Counted from the first letter of the stretch, positions 44,843 through 54,410 are shown. The stretch: 64,000 bases of DNA from Flavobacterium sp. RSP15 (GCF_003968755.1 NZ_RYDL01000013.1:17259-81258), one strand, 5' to 3'. The notes: generated by a model from the sequence alone, not told the origin. Program-made: numbers and translations.

Positions 44843-47575
44843 TTACAACGTATCATTTTTATATAATTTTCTGCGAATCCATTTTTCAACGCTAATAATT
44901 ATTAGAATTGAAAAAGCTACCATGGCAGATATCCCCCATGCCTCAGCTTTTAAGGGAGAGGAATGAAACCAACGATTCATAAATGGAAAATAAACAAAAG
45001 CGGTCTGAACAATCAGTACGGTCGCAATTCCAATATAAATAAATGGATTGGAGAAAAGTCCGATTTTATTGACTGAAAAATTAGGAGATCGGCAATCAAT
45101 AAGATAAAATACCTGAAATAAAACCATTGCAGTTACAGCCATGGTTTGAGCTTCCGAGATGGCCAATGAGTGTGCAGTTCCCTTAGACAGTTCAATATTA
45201 TATTCCCAAAGAAACAATCCAATTGTTCCCCCGGCCATTACTAAAGAAACCAGTATCATCCTAAAAATTATCAAGGAACTTAACAATGGTTTATTAGGCT
45301 TACGTGGAGAACGATTCATTAATTCAGGCTCCATTGCTTCAAGCGCGAGCGGCAATGAAAGCGCAACGGCAGTAATAAGATTGATCCATAATACCTGAAC
45401 AGGTTGCATTGGGATAAGTAGAATTCCCGATTCTGAAGGAAAAAACAAAACAGCAATAAAAATAACCAATCCCAATCCTATGCTTGTAGGTAAAAGAAAT
45501 ACAATAGATTTTAAAAGGTTATCAAAGACTCTTCGTCCCTCTTCAACAGCTGCTTTTATACTTTCAAAATTATCATCTGCCAGGATCATATCTGCAGCCT
45601 CTTTTGCAACAGCCGTGCCAGTGATACTCATAGCTACGCCAATGTCTGCACGTTTAAGTGCGGGTGCATCATTTACACCATCTCCCGTCATGGCCACCAC
45701 TTCTCCGTTGGCTTGAAGCGCTTTCACAAGATTTAGTTTGTCTTCGGGCGATACCCTTGCGAAAATATTGGTGTTTTTTACTACCTCCTGAAGCTCTCGT
45801 GTGTTCAAATTATGAAGCTCCTTTCCGGTGACCACTCTTTCTGCATTTATAAATCCAAGTTTACTGCCTATTGCTGATGCTGTTGCCGGATGGTCTCCGG
45901 TAATCATTTTCACCGTAATACCGGCATTATGACACGAATCTATCGCTTCTTTTACTTCCAATCTTGGCGGGTCGCTCATGGCCTGTATTCCTAAAAAAGT
46001 AAATTCGCAAAGATCATCTTCCGAAATGAGTGATAGATGTTCACTATTCAACTGTTTGGAAGCGAAAGCCAATACTCTCATTCCTGTTCCTGCCATTTGT
46101 AAAGCCTCCTCACGTATCTGCCCTGTATCAAAGACAATGGATGATTTTTCGCTATTTAATAAAAGTGGAATAACGGATTCCGGTGCTCCTTTGAGGTAAA
46201 TTATTTTTTCTCCGGAAGGAGACTGATGGAGCGTAGCCATTATTTTTTTTGTAGAATCAAAAGGTAATTCATCTAACCTCGGCCATTTGTTTCTTAATTT
46301 GTCTTCATTTATTCCAAACTTTCCAGCTGCAGCGATAAGAGCAATCTCTGTAGGGTCTCCTATTGCTTTCCAATGCCCCTCTTTTTTCTGAAGTGTTGCG
46401 TCATTGCAGAGTGCTGCAGCTCTAATAAGTTCTCCAATTTCGTCCTCAGTTCCTTCTCCTTCGGAATCTTTATTTAAAATTTTACCATCAGTATTGATGC
46501 CTACTCCTGTAACAATGAATTTTTGATTTCCATTCCAAAGTATCTTTACGGCCATTTCGTTGAGGGTAAGTGTTCCCGTTTTGTCTGAGCAGATTACAGT
46601 AGTGCTGCCCAAAGTTTCTACAGCAGCTAAATGCCTGATAATAGCTTGTCTTTTTGCCATCCGCATGATACCGATAGTTGATGCGATAGTAATTACGGCA
46701 GGCAGCCCTTCCGGGATCGTTGCTACCGCAAGTGTAATAGCAAAAAATATTGCATCGATGAATGTATAATTACGAAATATTCCTATTAAAAAAACTAAAA
46801 CACCAACAAGTATGATGGCATAGGTAATTCCTTGTGCAATTTTTTCAAGAGATTTTGTTAGTGGAGATTTGACCGATATAGTAGTTTGAAGAAGAGCGGA
46901 AATTTTACCAATCTCGGTTTTAATAGCTGTCAAAACAACAACACCTTCTGCCGTGCCGGAAGTAATCAATGTGCCACTAAAAACCATGTTTTTACGATCA
47001 GCAATTTCTGCATCTGCGTCAATGCTATCCGTATTTTTTTCCACAGGCAAGGATTCACCCGTAAGAATAGATTCATTGCACTGCATATTTTTTACGAAAG
47101 TAAGCCGCATATCTGCTGACACCTGGTCTCCAGCCTGAAGCAATACATAATCCCCAGGAACGAGATCAGCAGCTGGGATGGTTTTTTGCTTTCCATCTCG
47201 CATCACCGTAGCATTTTCAGGCATTAATTGCAGAAGTCCCTGAATGGTTTTTCCTGCCTGATATTCTTGAATAAATCCAATAATAGCATTAATGACTATT
47301 ACACTAAACACCACTATTCCATCGGTTATTTTACCCATGGCTACAGCAAGAATGGTAGCAGCAAGAAGAACATATATTAGCGGGTTAAGAAATTGCCTTA
47401 GCAAAATTTTAAAGGCATTTTCTCTAGTCTGCCGGTCCAGTATATTTGGTCCTGTTGACTTCAGTCGCTTCACCGCATCTACTGTACTTAGACCCTCGGA
47501 AGAGGAGTTAAGACGCGCTAATACATTATTACAAGAGGCAGAATGCCATTCATTATTTTGTAAAACGTTATCCAT
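44843..47575 (-). CDS. Cation-translocating P-type ATPase, Ca-type (P2)
   Basis: A 910-residue membrane pump. An N-terminal cation-ATPase domain precedes the actuator motif TGES (172-175). PEGL in helix 4 (288-291, in VATIPEGLPA) is typical of P2-type Ca/Na pumps. The phosphorylated Asp331 is in DKTGTLT, with nucleotide-binding KGAPE, the hinge TGDGVNDAPAL, and ten transmembrane segments in total. It should export Ca or a similar cation using ATP. It appears intact although flanked by transposase relics and a pseudogene, so it may have arrived with the surrounding accessory segment. No regulator gene is adjacent. Confidence 0.92.
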   Translation of the reverse strand: MDNVLQNNEWHSASCNNVLARLNSSSEGLSTVDAVKRLKSTGPNILDRQTRENAFKILLRQFLNPLIYVLLAATILAVAMGKITDGIVVFSVIVINAIIGFIQEYQAGKTIQGLLQLMPENATVMRDGKQKTIPAADLVPGDYVLLQAGDQVSADMRLTFVKNMQCNESILTGESLPVEKNTDSIDADAEIADRKNMVFSGTLITSGTAEGVVVLTAIKTEIGKISALLQTTISVKSPLTKSLEKIAQGITYAIILVGVLVFLIGIFRNYTFIDAIFFAITLAVATIPEGLPAVITIASTIGIMRMAKRQAIIRHLAAVETLGSTTVICSDKTGTLTLNEMAVKILWNGNQKFIVTGVGINTDGKILNKDSEGEGTEDEIGELIRAAALCNDATLQKKEGHWKAIGDPTEIALIAAAGKFGINEDKLRNKWPRLDELPFDSTKKIMATLHQSPSGEKIIYLKGAPESVIPLLLNSEKSSIVFDTGQIREEALQMAGTGMRVLAFASKQLNSEHLSLISEDDLCEFTFLGIQAMSDPPRLEVKEAIDSCHNAGITVKMITGDHPATASAIGSKLGFINAERVVTGKELHNLNTRELQEVVKNTNIFARVSPEDKLNLVKALQANGEVVAMTGDGVNDAPALKRADIGVAMSITGTAVAKEAADMILADDNFESIKAAVEEGRRVFDNLLKSIVFLLPTSIGLGLVIFIAVLFFPSESGILLIPMQPVQVLWINLITAVALSLPLALEAMEPELMNRSPRKPNKPLLSSLIIFRMILVSLVMAGGTIGLFLWEYNIELSKGTAHSLAISEAQTMAVTAMVLFQVFYLIDCRSPNFSVNKIGLFSNPFIYIGIATVLIVQTAFVYFPFMNRWFHSSPLKAEAWGISAMVAFSILIIISVEKWIRRKLYKNDTL

Positions 47576-47810
47576 TATCTTTACAATTTATAGTTGTTAA
47601 ATTTTTTAAATACAATTAAGTAAGTCGAAAGTTTAAAAGTCGTAAAGTCAAAAGAATTAACTTTAAGTAAAACAGCTTTAAATCAGATTGTTATGTAATT
47701 TTATCTTGATTTTAAAATACGACATTATACCATGGTTATTACTTACATCATTTATGAACATTATGTCATTAAATTCCTTTAGAGTTTGTTTTGTGGTGTC
47801 GCAAAGTATT

Positions 47811-48212
47811 TCAACAAAAAATAATCAAGACCGAGCACAGTACGGCGACTAATAAAGCTGAACTAATAATAACATTACTATTTGTTTTTTTTACATCTAG
47901 TGTCGTTATTTTAGTAGAAATAGCAATAATTGAAATTTCGACAATTTAAACAGTAGGAATTGTTTCGGATGAAATAATTAATACTACTGCTTTTCTAAGT
48001 TCATATCCGACTGCAATAATTTAAAATAAATACTTCTAATAAACTGGAAACATCAAGAAATAAATATGCGGGAGTGATAATTTTTTAAATTCTAAATCGA
48101 TAAAATGTAAGGCTCCTAGTACTAACATTAAAGTGATTATAACGATAAAAACACGACTTATATTTTTACTAATGACTATAATTTTTGTTAAAAAATTATC
48201 TTCGCCACTCAT
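47811..48212 (-). pseudogene. PsiE-like (phosphate-starvation-inducible E family) membrane protein, disrupted by three stops
   Basis: Starting at the ATG at 48212 (MSGEDNFLTKIIVISKNISR), one reading frame of 134 codons stays in register to a TGA at 47811-47813. It is interrupted by TAG (48036-48038), TAA (48021-48023) and TAA (47946-47948). The encoded pieces LVLGALHFIDLEFKKL, IIAVGYELRKAVVLIISSET and IVEISIIAISTKITTLDVKK match the helix pattern of PsiE-family proteins, with four membrane segments. The absence of frameshifts suggests loss by point mutation. It is next to the P-type ATPase. Confidence 0.6.
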
Positions 48213-48575
48213 GTTTTTTTGTAAAAAGATTAAAGTCACATTTTAATTAGTCATTTTTTTACAAGTTAATTTTTTAAAAATAAAAATAATCTGACCAAAA
48301 ATTGACATTAAACTTCTGATCTTTAATAATTGTTCTTAGTTTCTATTTTAATTGGGTTGTCTTTTTTTATGAAATTTCATTTACGTCTTGGTAAATTTAG
48401 TAATAAAACTGTATCCTTACCGATATAATGGGTTTTTTAATTTATTTCAAAAAAAATAAGAGCATCATATTTTTGGCGATAAAAAAGTTTAAGTGGATTT
48501 TTTTATTTTTATTATTCTAAACTATTTTACACCTTAGAAAAATATTCTTAAAAAATAAAGTAACTTTTATCTCTG
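48213..48575. other. Gene-free AT-rich region (363 bases)
   Basis: Long A/T runs with no supported frame, promoter match or hairpin of note. It forms the right edge of the accessory segment. Confidence 0.6.
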
Positions 48576-49340
48576 CTAAAATCCCTCGAAAACCCCCAGT
48601 CCAAACAAAGCAAAATCATATTTAACAGGATCTATACCATCTAATTTACGAAGGTTTGTATCTAATTCAGACAAGGCTTTTCCATCATTTTGTTTGCGTG
48701 TCAAGAGACCCAATTTTCGGGCTACATTACCGGAATGTACATCCAAGGGACAAGATAATGAAGCTGGTGAAATGCTTTTCCAGATTCCTAAATCGACTCC
48801 CTTATTATCTTGACGAATCATCCACCTGAGGTACATGTTAATTTTCTTTGCTGCTGAATTGTTCAGCGGATCGGAGATGTGCTTTTGGGTCCTGTGCTGA
48901 TGCGGAATTTCAAAAAATATTTTCTTGAATTCATGGATGCTTTTTTGCATCGAATGAATTTCCTGATGTTTGCTGAAAACCGCTTCTAAACCACCATGAT
49001 TGGCATAAACGTGCTGTAAACTTCGGATGAAACTAGCAAAATCCTGTCCGTTGAAAGTGCGGTGTACAAACAATTCCAATTGTTCCAAATTATTTTCAGT
49101 ATGTGACATGACAAAATCATAGGGCGCATTTCCCATTAAATCCATCATGCGATGTGAATTTTTGATAATCATCTTACGGTTTCCCCAAGCAATAGTAGCG
49201 CTGAGAAAACCGGAAATTTCAATGTCTTCTTTTTGTGAAAACAAATGCGGGATTTGTACCGGATCACTTTCTATGAAATCAAGTGTGTTGTATTGTAGGA
49301 CTTTTTCGTCGAGGAAATCTTTAAGTTCTGATGGATTCAT
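48576..49340 (-). CDS. TIGR02757 family protein
   Basis: A 254-residue soluble protein. Family motifs include SATIAWGNRKMIIKNSHRMM, FVHRTFNGQDFASFIRSLQ, MYLRWMIRQDNKGVDLGIWK and PLDVHSGNVARKLGLLTRKQND. TIGR02757 proteins are widespread in Bacteroidota, and their helical composition (WMIR, LDVH) suggests a distant relation to HhH DNA glycosylases, but no activity is established. Start at 49340 gives a typical N-terminus. Monocistronic. Confidence 0.85.
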   Translation of the reverse strand: MNPSELKDFLDEKVLQYNTLDFIESDPVQIPHLFSQKEDIEISGFLSATIAWGNRKMIIKNSHRMMDLMGNAPYDFVMSHTENNLEQLELFVHRTFNGQDFASFIRSLQHVYANHGGLEAVFSKHQEIHSMQKSIHEFKKIFFEIPHQHRTQKHISDPLNNSAAKKINMYLRWMIRQDNKGVDLGIWKSISPASLSCPLDVHSGNVARKLGLLTRKQNDGKALSELDTNLRKLDGIDPVKYDFALFGLGVFEGF

Positions 49341-49478
49341 TATTGAGGATGACTTTGGATACTACTTTGTTTTAGGAAGCACAGCTAGTTCTTGCAAGGT
49401 ATAGCCCAGATAGAAACGGCATCCTTTTTATTTTTTCTTTAAAAATAAAAAGATAGAGTGCATAGCTGGAAATAGCTC

Positions 49479-50141
49479 CTAATTACTAATCAAACCGTCT
49501 ACCATTATTAGTTTTCTGTCGGCCATATTGGCTAATTCCTCGTTGTGTGTCACAATTACAAACGTTTGTCCCAATTCATCACGCAGTTTGAAAAATAATT
49601 GATGTAGGTTTTCAGCAGAAGCCGTGTCTAGATTCCCGGAAGGCTCATCAGCAAAAATGATAGCAGGTTTATTAATAAGCGCTCTGGCCACCGCCACACG
49701 TTGCTGTTCGCCGCCGGAAAGCTCGTTCGGTTTGTGATTCATTCTATGGGAAAGACCAAGATAAGTCAGTAGTTTTTTAGCTTCAATTTCCGTTTCAACT
49801 TTGGGCTTATTAGCAATGAAAGCAGGAATGCACACATTTTCTAATGCGCTAAATTCCGGTAACAATTGGTGAAATTGGAATATAAAACCTAAATTTAAGT
49901 TTCTGAATTTGGATAAGTTTTTGTCATTCATCGTCAGAATGTCCTCATTGTTGATGCGTAATTCAATTCCGTTTTCAAGGCTTGGCTTGTCTAAAGTACC
50001 AAGAATTTGTAAAAGTGTTGTTTTTCCGGCTCCTGAAGCACCAACGATAGAGACAATCTCTCCTTTTTGAATATGTAAATCAACTCCTTTCAACACATGG
50101 AGTTGATCGTAATATTTATGTAAATTTTTGGCTTGTATCAT
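49479..50141 (-). CDS. ABC transporter ATP-binding protein, LolD-like
   Basis: A 220-residue ATPase with Walker A GASGAGKT, signature [15 protein letters not shown], Walker [13 protein letters not shown] and switch His in IVTHNEEL. The LolD/MacB branch is indicated by [18 protein letters not shown]. LolD works with LolC/E in moving lipoproteins to the outer membrane. No permease gene is adjacent, which is common in this phylum. Confidence 0.88.
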   Translation of the reverse strand: MIQAKNLHKYYDQLHVLKGVDLHIQKGEIVSIVGASGAGKTTLLQILGTLDKPSLENGIELRINNEDILTMNDKNLSKFRNLNLGFIFQFHQLLPEFSALENVCIPAFIANKPKVETEIEAKKLLTYLGLSHRMNHKPNELSGGEQQRVAVARALINKPAIIFADEPSGNLDTASAENLHQLFFKLRDELGQTFVIVTHNEELANMADRKLIMVDGLISN

Positions 50142-50286
50142 AATAATCGATTTTTACAAAGAAACAAAGATTTTCATGATTATGAATTGGAACACCGTTT
50201 ATTTTCCTTTGACAAACTATAAACTTTAGTTAAGAGTGGATATTCACAACGATTTAATGAATAAATTTGATCTTAAATAATAGGTT

Positions 50287-50934
50287 ATGAAAAAAATAAT
50301 TGGGATTTTTTTAGCACTATTGCCTTTTTCATTTTGTGCAAAAGAAAAAAATAGTACTTTGCCTAAAAGTATAGAAACAAAAAATATGGAAATACAAAAC
50401 AAAATGGAAGTTGCCACCTTCGCGGGAGGTTGTTTCTGGTGTACCGAAGCAGTTTTTTTACAACTTGACGGCGTGAGCAAGGTAGTTTCAGGATATATAG
50501 GCGGAAACACAGTAAATCCTACATATCAGCAAATAGGTACTGGTAACACTGGTCATGCCGAAGCGATTGAAATTACGTTTGATCCTAATAAAATAAGTTT
50601 TGGGGAGCTATTGGAAATATTCTTTGCCACACATGATCCTACAACTTTGAACCGTCAGGGGAATGATATTGGGACGCAATACCGAAGTGAAATTTTTTAC
50701 CACAATCCTTTCCAGAAACAGTTATCCGAGGATTATGTTGCTTTGATGACTACGGAAAACACATTTGGAAAACCAATTGTTACTAAAATTTCATCAGCAA
50801 CGAAGTTTTATGTAGCAGAGGATTATCATCAAAACTACTACAATCAGAACAAAACACAAGGATATTGCAGTTATGTGATCACACCCAAAATTGATAAATT
50901 AAAAAAAATATATCAGGATAAACTCAAAAAATAA
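50287..50934 (+). CDS. msrA: Peptide-methionine (S)-S-oxide reductase MsrA, probable lipoprotein
   Basis: A 215-residue repair enzyme that reduces methionine sulfoxide (S form). The catalytic Cys49 is in GGCFWCTEAVF, with HxGHAEAIEITFDP downstream. The N-terminus MKKIIGIFLALLPFSFC (Cys17) is a lipoprotein-like signal followed by a polar linker to about residue 38. The enzyme is therefore probably anchored in the periplasm or outer membrane instead of cytoplasmic. Monocistronic. Confidence 0.92.
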   Translation: MKKIIGIFLALLPFSFCAKEKNSTLPKSIETKNMEIQNKMEVATFAGGCFWCTEAVFLQLDGVSKVVSGYIGGNTVNPTYQQIGTGNTGHAEAIEITFDPNKISFGELLEIFFATHDPTTLNRQGNDIGTQYRSEIFYHNPFQKQLSEDYVALMTTENTFGKPIVTKISSATKFYVAEDYHQNYYNQNKTQGYCSYVITPKIDKLKKIYQDKLKK

Positions 50935-50978
50935 TTGGCACTAGATTTGTACGCATTCCGAAATAAAATCAAAATTCT

Positions 50979-51248
50979 ATGACAGAACAGGTGTCCGTTA
51001 GCGCAGAAAGCAGTAAGACCAGAAATCTCTTTTTAGGAATTCTGTTTGATGCCATCGGTATGCTTTCGTTCGTTGTTCCTTTTATAGGGGAGTTTTCAGA
51101 TGTAATTTGGGCTCCTCTAGCCGGTTTTTTGATGACATGGATGTATAAAGGAACAATTGGACGGGTAGGAGGAGTGATTACTTTTCTGGAAGAAATTTTA
51201 CCGTTTTCGGATTTTATTCCCACCTTTACCTTAACTTGGATTTACTAG
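50979..51248 (+). CDS. Small conserved membrane protein (89 aa)
   Basis: Two hydrophobic segments (residues about 19-40 and 44-62). A conserved-looking start KTRNLFLGILFDAIGMLSF and end LPFSDFIPTFTLTWIY are seen. I recognise the pattern from Bacteroidota genomes as a protein of unknown function. It converges on the DUF6787-like gene, with a shared terminator between. Confidence 0.65.
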   Translation: MTEQVSVSAESSKTRNLFLGILFDAIGMLSFVVPFIGEFSDVIWAPLAGFLMTWMYKGTIGRVGGVITFLEEILPFSDFIPTFTLTWIY

Positions 51249-51263
51249 TATGTAATTAAAAAC

Positions 51264-51292
51264 AAAAACGCCTCGTAATTCGAGGCGTTTTT
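51264..51292. terminator. Bidirectional terminator between 50979-51248 and 51295-51597
   Basis: A perfect 12-bp stem (51264-51275 with 51281-51292), 5-base loop, GC-rich core, and A/T-runs on each side. Confidence 0.92.
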
Positions 51293-51294
51293 AG

Positions 51295-51597
51295 TTATTT
51301 CTTAAAAATAAATTCTAATCCCATGCGTTTAAGCATTTTTTTTTCGAAAGTCCAAAAGAATTTGAACTGTCCGAACAAAAAGCCTATTAACACTAATAAT
51401 ACTTGATAGATAGGGAAAATTAGAACTAACCGAACAGGAGTAAACCAATGCCCTAATTCTTCGGAAGTAATTCCCAGCCAAAAACAAAAAGGTTGGGACA
51501 ACCATGCCGATGCGGATCCGGTTATTGCAAAAACAATAAATATAAGGGTAAGTTGGAAATTAGTTTCAATCCCCCAACGCTGTTTCAGTTTGTTCAT
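51295..51597 (-). CDS. DUF6787-like small membrane protein
   Basis: A 100-residue protein with two membrane helices. It starts KLKQRWGIETNFQLTLIFIV and has the middle GFLFGQFKFFWTFEKKML, with a positively charged tail. This composition fits the DUF6787 family of Bacteroidota, function unknown. Likely inner membrane. Confidence 0.7.
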   Translation of the reverse strand: MNKLKQRWGIETNFQLTLIFIVFAITGSASAWLSQPFCFWLGITSEELGHWFTPVRLVLIFPIYQVLLVLIGFLFGQFKFFWTFEKKMLKRMGLEFIFKK

Positions 51598-51629
51598 TTT
51601 TATTTATAATCAATACAAAGATAGTGACA

Positions 51630-52064
51630 TTATCTGATGGGGACAAAACCAAAGAATTTTTGTTTATGCGTGTTTTGAAAATAAATCATATAATTGTAGA
51701 TCAAATAATTTACTTCATACCCATAATCAATGTTAAGGTCATAATTGATTGTCAATTCATACAAATTGGGATCATAGCGTTGTGGTTGCAATACCCGACT
51801 GTTCCATTCCATCACATAAAGTTGGTTTTTGCTTTCCAAAAAGGGTTGGGAATGATAATTTCTTGGAAATGCCCTTGAGTTAAGCCACATGCTAAAACCG
51901 GGATCAATAATTATCACCTCGTATTCCAGTTCCTCATTTGCAATACGAACCGTGTCGCCTTGAGCGGCAACAGATTTTTCAGTACTTGGAAATGCAGTTT
52001 TAGAAGATGTGCAGCCCAAAATCACACAAAAAATGACGATAATGATGCAGTAACTTTTTTTCAT
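51630..52064 (-). CDS. DUF6146 family lipoprotein
   Basis: A 144-residue lipoprotein (lipobox VILGC, Cys18). The conserved core includes YEVIIIDPGFSMWLNSRAFP and YYHS-like NYHSQPFLESKNQLYV, and WNSRVLQPQRYDPNLYE and IDYGYEVNYLIYNYM follow. DUF6146 is a Flavobacteriia family of unknown function. It ends near the DUF6787-like start (32 bases), so the two may be co-transcribed. Confidence 0.8.
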   Translation of the reverse strand: MKKSYCIIIVIFCVILGCTSSKTAFPSTEKSVAAQGDTVRIANEELEYEVIIIDPGFSMWLNSRAFPRNYHSQPFLESKNQLYVMEWNSRVLQPQRYDPNLYELTINYDLNIDYGYEVNYLIYNYMIYFQNTHKQKFFGFVPIR

Positions 52065-52123
52065 GATAAAAAATTGAATTATAAAGTTACGAAAAACAAA
52101 TTATTGATTGGTAGGATTTTAAA

Positions 52124-52157
52124 CAAAAAAAGAGGCTGTTTGATACAAACAGCCTCT
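52124..52157 (-). terminator. Terminator after the 2-hydroxyacid dehydrogenase gene
   Basis: A perfect 11-bp stem (52131-52141 with 52147-52157). The A-run at 52124-52130 gives a U-tail on the minus-strand transcript. Confidence 0.88.
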
Positions 52158-52181
52158 CATTAAATATTTAATTTGAAAATA

Positions 52182-53132
52182 CTAACCTAATATACTAATA
52201 ATTTGGGAAGCTAATTCAGTACCAATTCTATCTTGTGCTTCTCCTGTTGCCGCTCCTATATGTGGAGTCAACGAGATTTTATGATGCATCAAAATAGCCA
52301 TTTCAGGAGTTGGTTCATTTTCAAAAACGTCTAATCCTGCAAATAATACTTTTCCGCTGTCTAATGCTTTTACTAATGCAACTTCGTCAATAACACCGCC
52401 ACGGGCACAGTTTACAATTCCTACACCCTCTTTCATAATAGCAAGTGCTGCCTCTCCAATGATGTAACCATCTTGAGCAGGAACGTGTAACGTAATGAAA
52501 TCAGCTTCTTTGAATAAAGATTCTAATGATTGAGAAACGATTGTGGTCGTAATAGCTTGTCCGTCAAAAAATTCGACTTTAACATCTACTTGCGGGATAA
52601 AACTATCGGCAGCAATCACTTTCATTCCTAGTCCTAACGCCATTTTAGCGGTAGCCTGACCAATACGGCCAATTCCAACAATTCCCAGTGTTTTTCCTCT
52701 TAGTTCAATTCCGTTCGCATAAGCTTTCTTCAAACCATCAAAGTTGGTATCTCCTTCAAGCGGCATATTTCTGTTGGAATCATGCAAGAAGCGAACGCCA
52801 GAAAATAAATGTGCAAAAACCAATTCAGCCACTGATTCTGAGGATGAAGCTGGAGTATTAATCACGTGAATTCCTTTGCTTTTAGCATAATCCACATCAA
52901 TATTATCCATACCTACACCACCACGACCTATGATTTTCAGTCCTGGGCAAGCGTCAATGATATCTTTCCGAACTTTAGTTGCACTTCGTACCAAGACCAC
53001 ACTTACATTATTTTCGTTTACAAAATTAGCCACTTGTTCCTGTGCTACTTTTGTTGTTATCACTTCAAATCCACCTTTTTCTAAAGCTAGAATTCCACTT
53101 TTAGAAATTCCGTCATTGGCTAATACTTTCAT
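52182..53132 (-). CDS. serA: D-3-phosphoglycerate dehydrogenase (D-2-hydroxyacid dehydrogenase family)
   Basis: A 316-residue NAD-dependent dehydrogenase for the first step of serine synthesis. The nucleotide-binding loop is GIVGIGRIGQA. The catalytic Arg is in NCARGGVIDE, the Glu in FENEPTP and the His in LTPHIGAATGEAQDR. It is the short type without the C-terminal ACT domain, so serine feedback through ACT is not expected. It is 114 bases downstream of serC on the same strand, supporting the serine role. Confidence 0.9.
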   Translation of the reverse strand: MKVLANDGISKSGILALEKGGFEVITTKVAQEQVANFVNENNVSVVLVRSATKVRKDIIDACPGLKIIGRGGVGMDNIDVDYAKSKGIHVINTPASSSESVAELVFAHLFSGVRFLHDSNRNMPLEGDTNFDGLKKAYANGIELRGKTLGIVGIGRIGQATAKMALGLGMKVIAADSFIPQVDVKVEFFDGQAITTTIVSQSLESLFKEADFITLHVPAQDGYIIGEAALAIMKEGVGIVNCARGGVIDEVALVKALDSGKVLFAGLDVFENEPTPEMAILMHHKISLTPHIGAATGEAQDRIGTELASQIISILG

Positions 53133-53143
53133 TTGTATTTTAT

Positions 53144-53228
53144 ATTTAAAGATTGAAAAATTTAAAGATTCAATCTATGTTGTTTAATGTAGTGATTGAT
53201 TAAAAATTGATTTTTCAAATCTTTAAAT
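53144..53228 (-). repeat. Inverted repeat between serC and serA
   Basis: ATTTAAAGATT occurs twice in direct orientation (53144-53154, 53160-53170) and once inverted (53218-53228). The outer arms extend through GAAAAAT with one gap, giving a long AT-rich hairpin in the serC-serA spacer. Confidence 0.6.
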
Positions 53229-53246
53229 CATTCAATATTTTAATTT

Positions 53247-54317
53247 TTAAATTCCTTTTTCCAAAGCCTGCATTACATCCACTAATACTTGAACACTTTC
53301 TAACGGGAGTGCATTGTACATAGAAGCTCTGTAACCACCTACTGAACGGTGTCCAGGCAAACCTGAAATTCCCGCTGCTTTCCACATTGCATCAAATGTG
53401 GCAGCATGTGCTTCATCATTTAATAAGAAAGTAGCATTCATGTTCGAACGATCTTCAACAGCTGCAGCGCCTTTGAATAATGGGTTTCTGTCAATTTCTC
53501 CGTAAATCAAAGCTGCTTTAGCATTGTTTATTTTTTCAATAGCGGCTATACCACCAAGATTTTTCAACCATTGTAAGGTCAACAAGGAAGCATAAACCGG
53601 AAAAACAGGGGGTGTATTGTACATACTTTCTGCTTTGATATGTTTAGTGTAATCCAACATGCTTGGGATTATTCTACCACTTTTACCCAAGATTTCTTCT
53701 TTTACAACAATCAGGGTAGTTCCTGCTGGTCCCATATTTTTTTGGGCTCCGGCATAAATCAAATCAAATTTAGAAAAGTCTAATTGTCGTGAAAATATAT
53801 CAGAGCTCATGTCACATACAATTGGCATGTCCAGTGCCGGGAATTCCTTCATTTGTGTGCCAAAAATAGTGTTGTTACTCGTGCAGTGAAAATAATCAGC
53901 ATCTGCTGGTACTGCGTATCCTTTTGGAATATGATTGTAATTTTCGTCTTTTGAGGAAGCAACAACTACTGTGTCACCAAAAAGCTTAGCTTCTTTTATA
54001 GCACCAGCTGCCCAGGTTCCAGAATCAAGATACGCCGCTTTTCCGCCCTCTTTCATCAAGTTATAGGGAGCCATAATAAATTCTAGACTCGCTCCGCCTG
54101 CCAAAAATAAGGCGCTGTAGCCTTTGCCTTCAAGTCCTAAAAGTTCAATAACCAGTGTTCTCGCTTCGTCCATAACGGCAACAAAATCCTTGCTTCTGTG
54201 TGATATTTCTAAAAGGGATAATCCGGAATCATTAAAATTTAAAATAGCTTGTGCTGATTTTTCAAAAACTTCTTGCGGTAAAATACAAGGTCCTGCGCTG
54301 TAGTTGTGTTTTTTCAT
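53247..54317 (-). CDS. serC: Phosphoserine aminotransferase
   Basis: A 356-residue PLP enzyme converting 3-phosphohydroxypyruvate to phosphoserine. It starts KKHNYSAGPCILPQ from the ATG at 54317; an upstream ATG adding 11 residues is not family-like. The PLP-binding Lys193 is in YAGAQKNMGPAG. GGASLEFIMAPYN and CDMSSDIFSR also match SerC, and PGHRSVGGYRASMYN closes the fold. Upstream of serA on the same strand. Confidence 0.95.
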   Translation of the reverse strand: MKKHNYSAGPCILPQEVFEKSAQAILNFNDSGLSLLEISHRSKDFVAVMDEARTLVIELLGLEGKGYSALFLAGGASLEFIMAPYNLMKEGGKAAYLDSGTWAAGAIKEAKLFGDTVVVASSKDENYNHIPKGYAVPADADYFHCTSNNTIFGTQMKEFPALDMPIVCDMSSDIFSRQLDFSKFDLIYAGAQKNMGPAGTTLIVVKEEILGKSGRIIPSMLDYTKHIKAESMYNTPPVFPVYASLLTLQWLKNLGGIAAIEKINNAKAALIYGEIDRNPLFKGAAAVEDRSNMNATFLLNDEAHAATFDAMWKAAGISGLPGHRSVGGYRASMYNALPLESVQVLVDVMQALEKGI

Positions 54318-54410
54318 GGTGTAGTTTATGTCCAAAAAATTAAAGTGCAAATTTCGACAATAGGAGTTTATAAAACGTTAATTAATTCGGAATAATTCTA
54401 CTTTTTTCAG

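Noticed and set aside
42953..48575. Complete composite transposon around the P-type ATPase
   Set aside because: The two transposase relics belong to different families and both lie on one side of the ATPase; no flanking terminal repeats or target duplications were seen.
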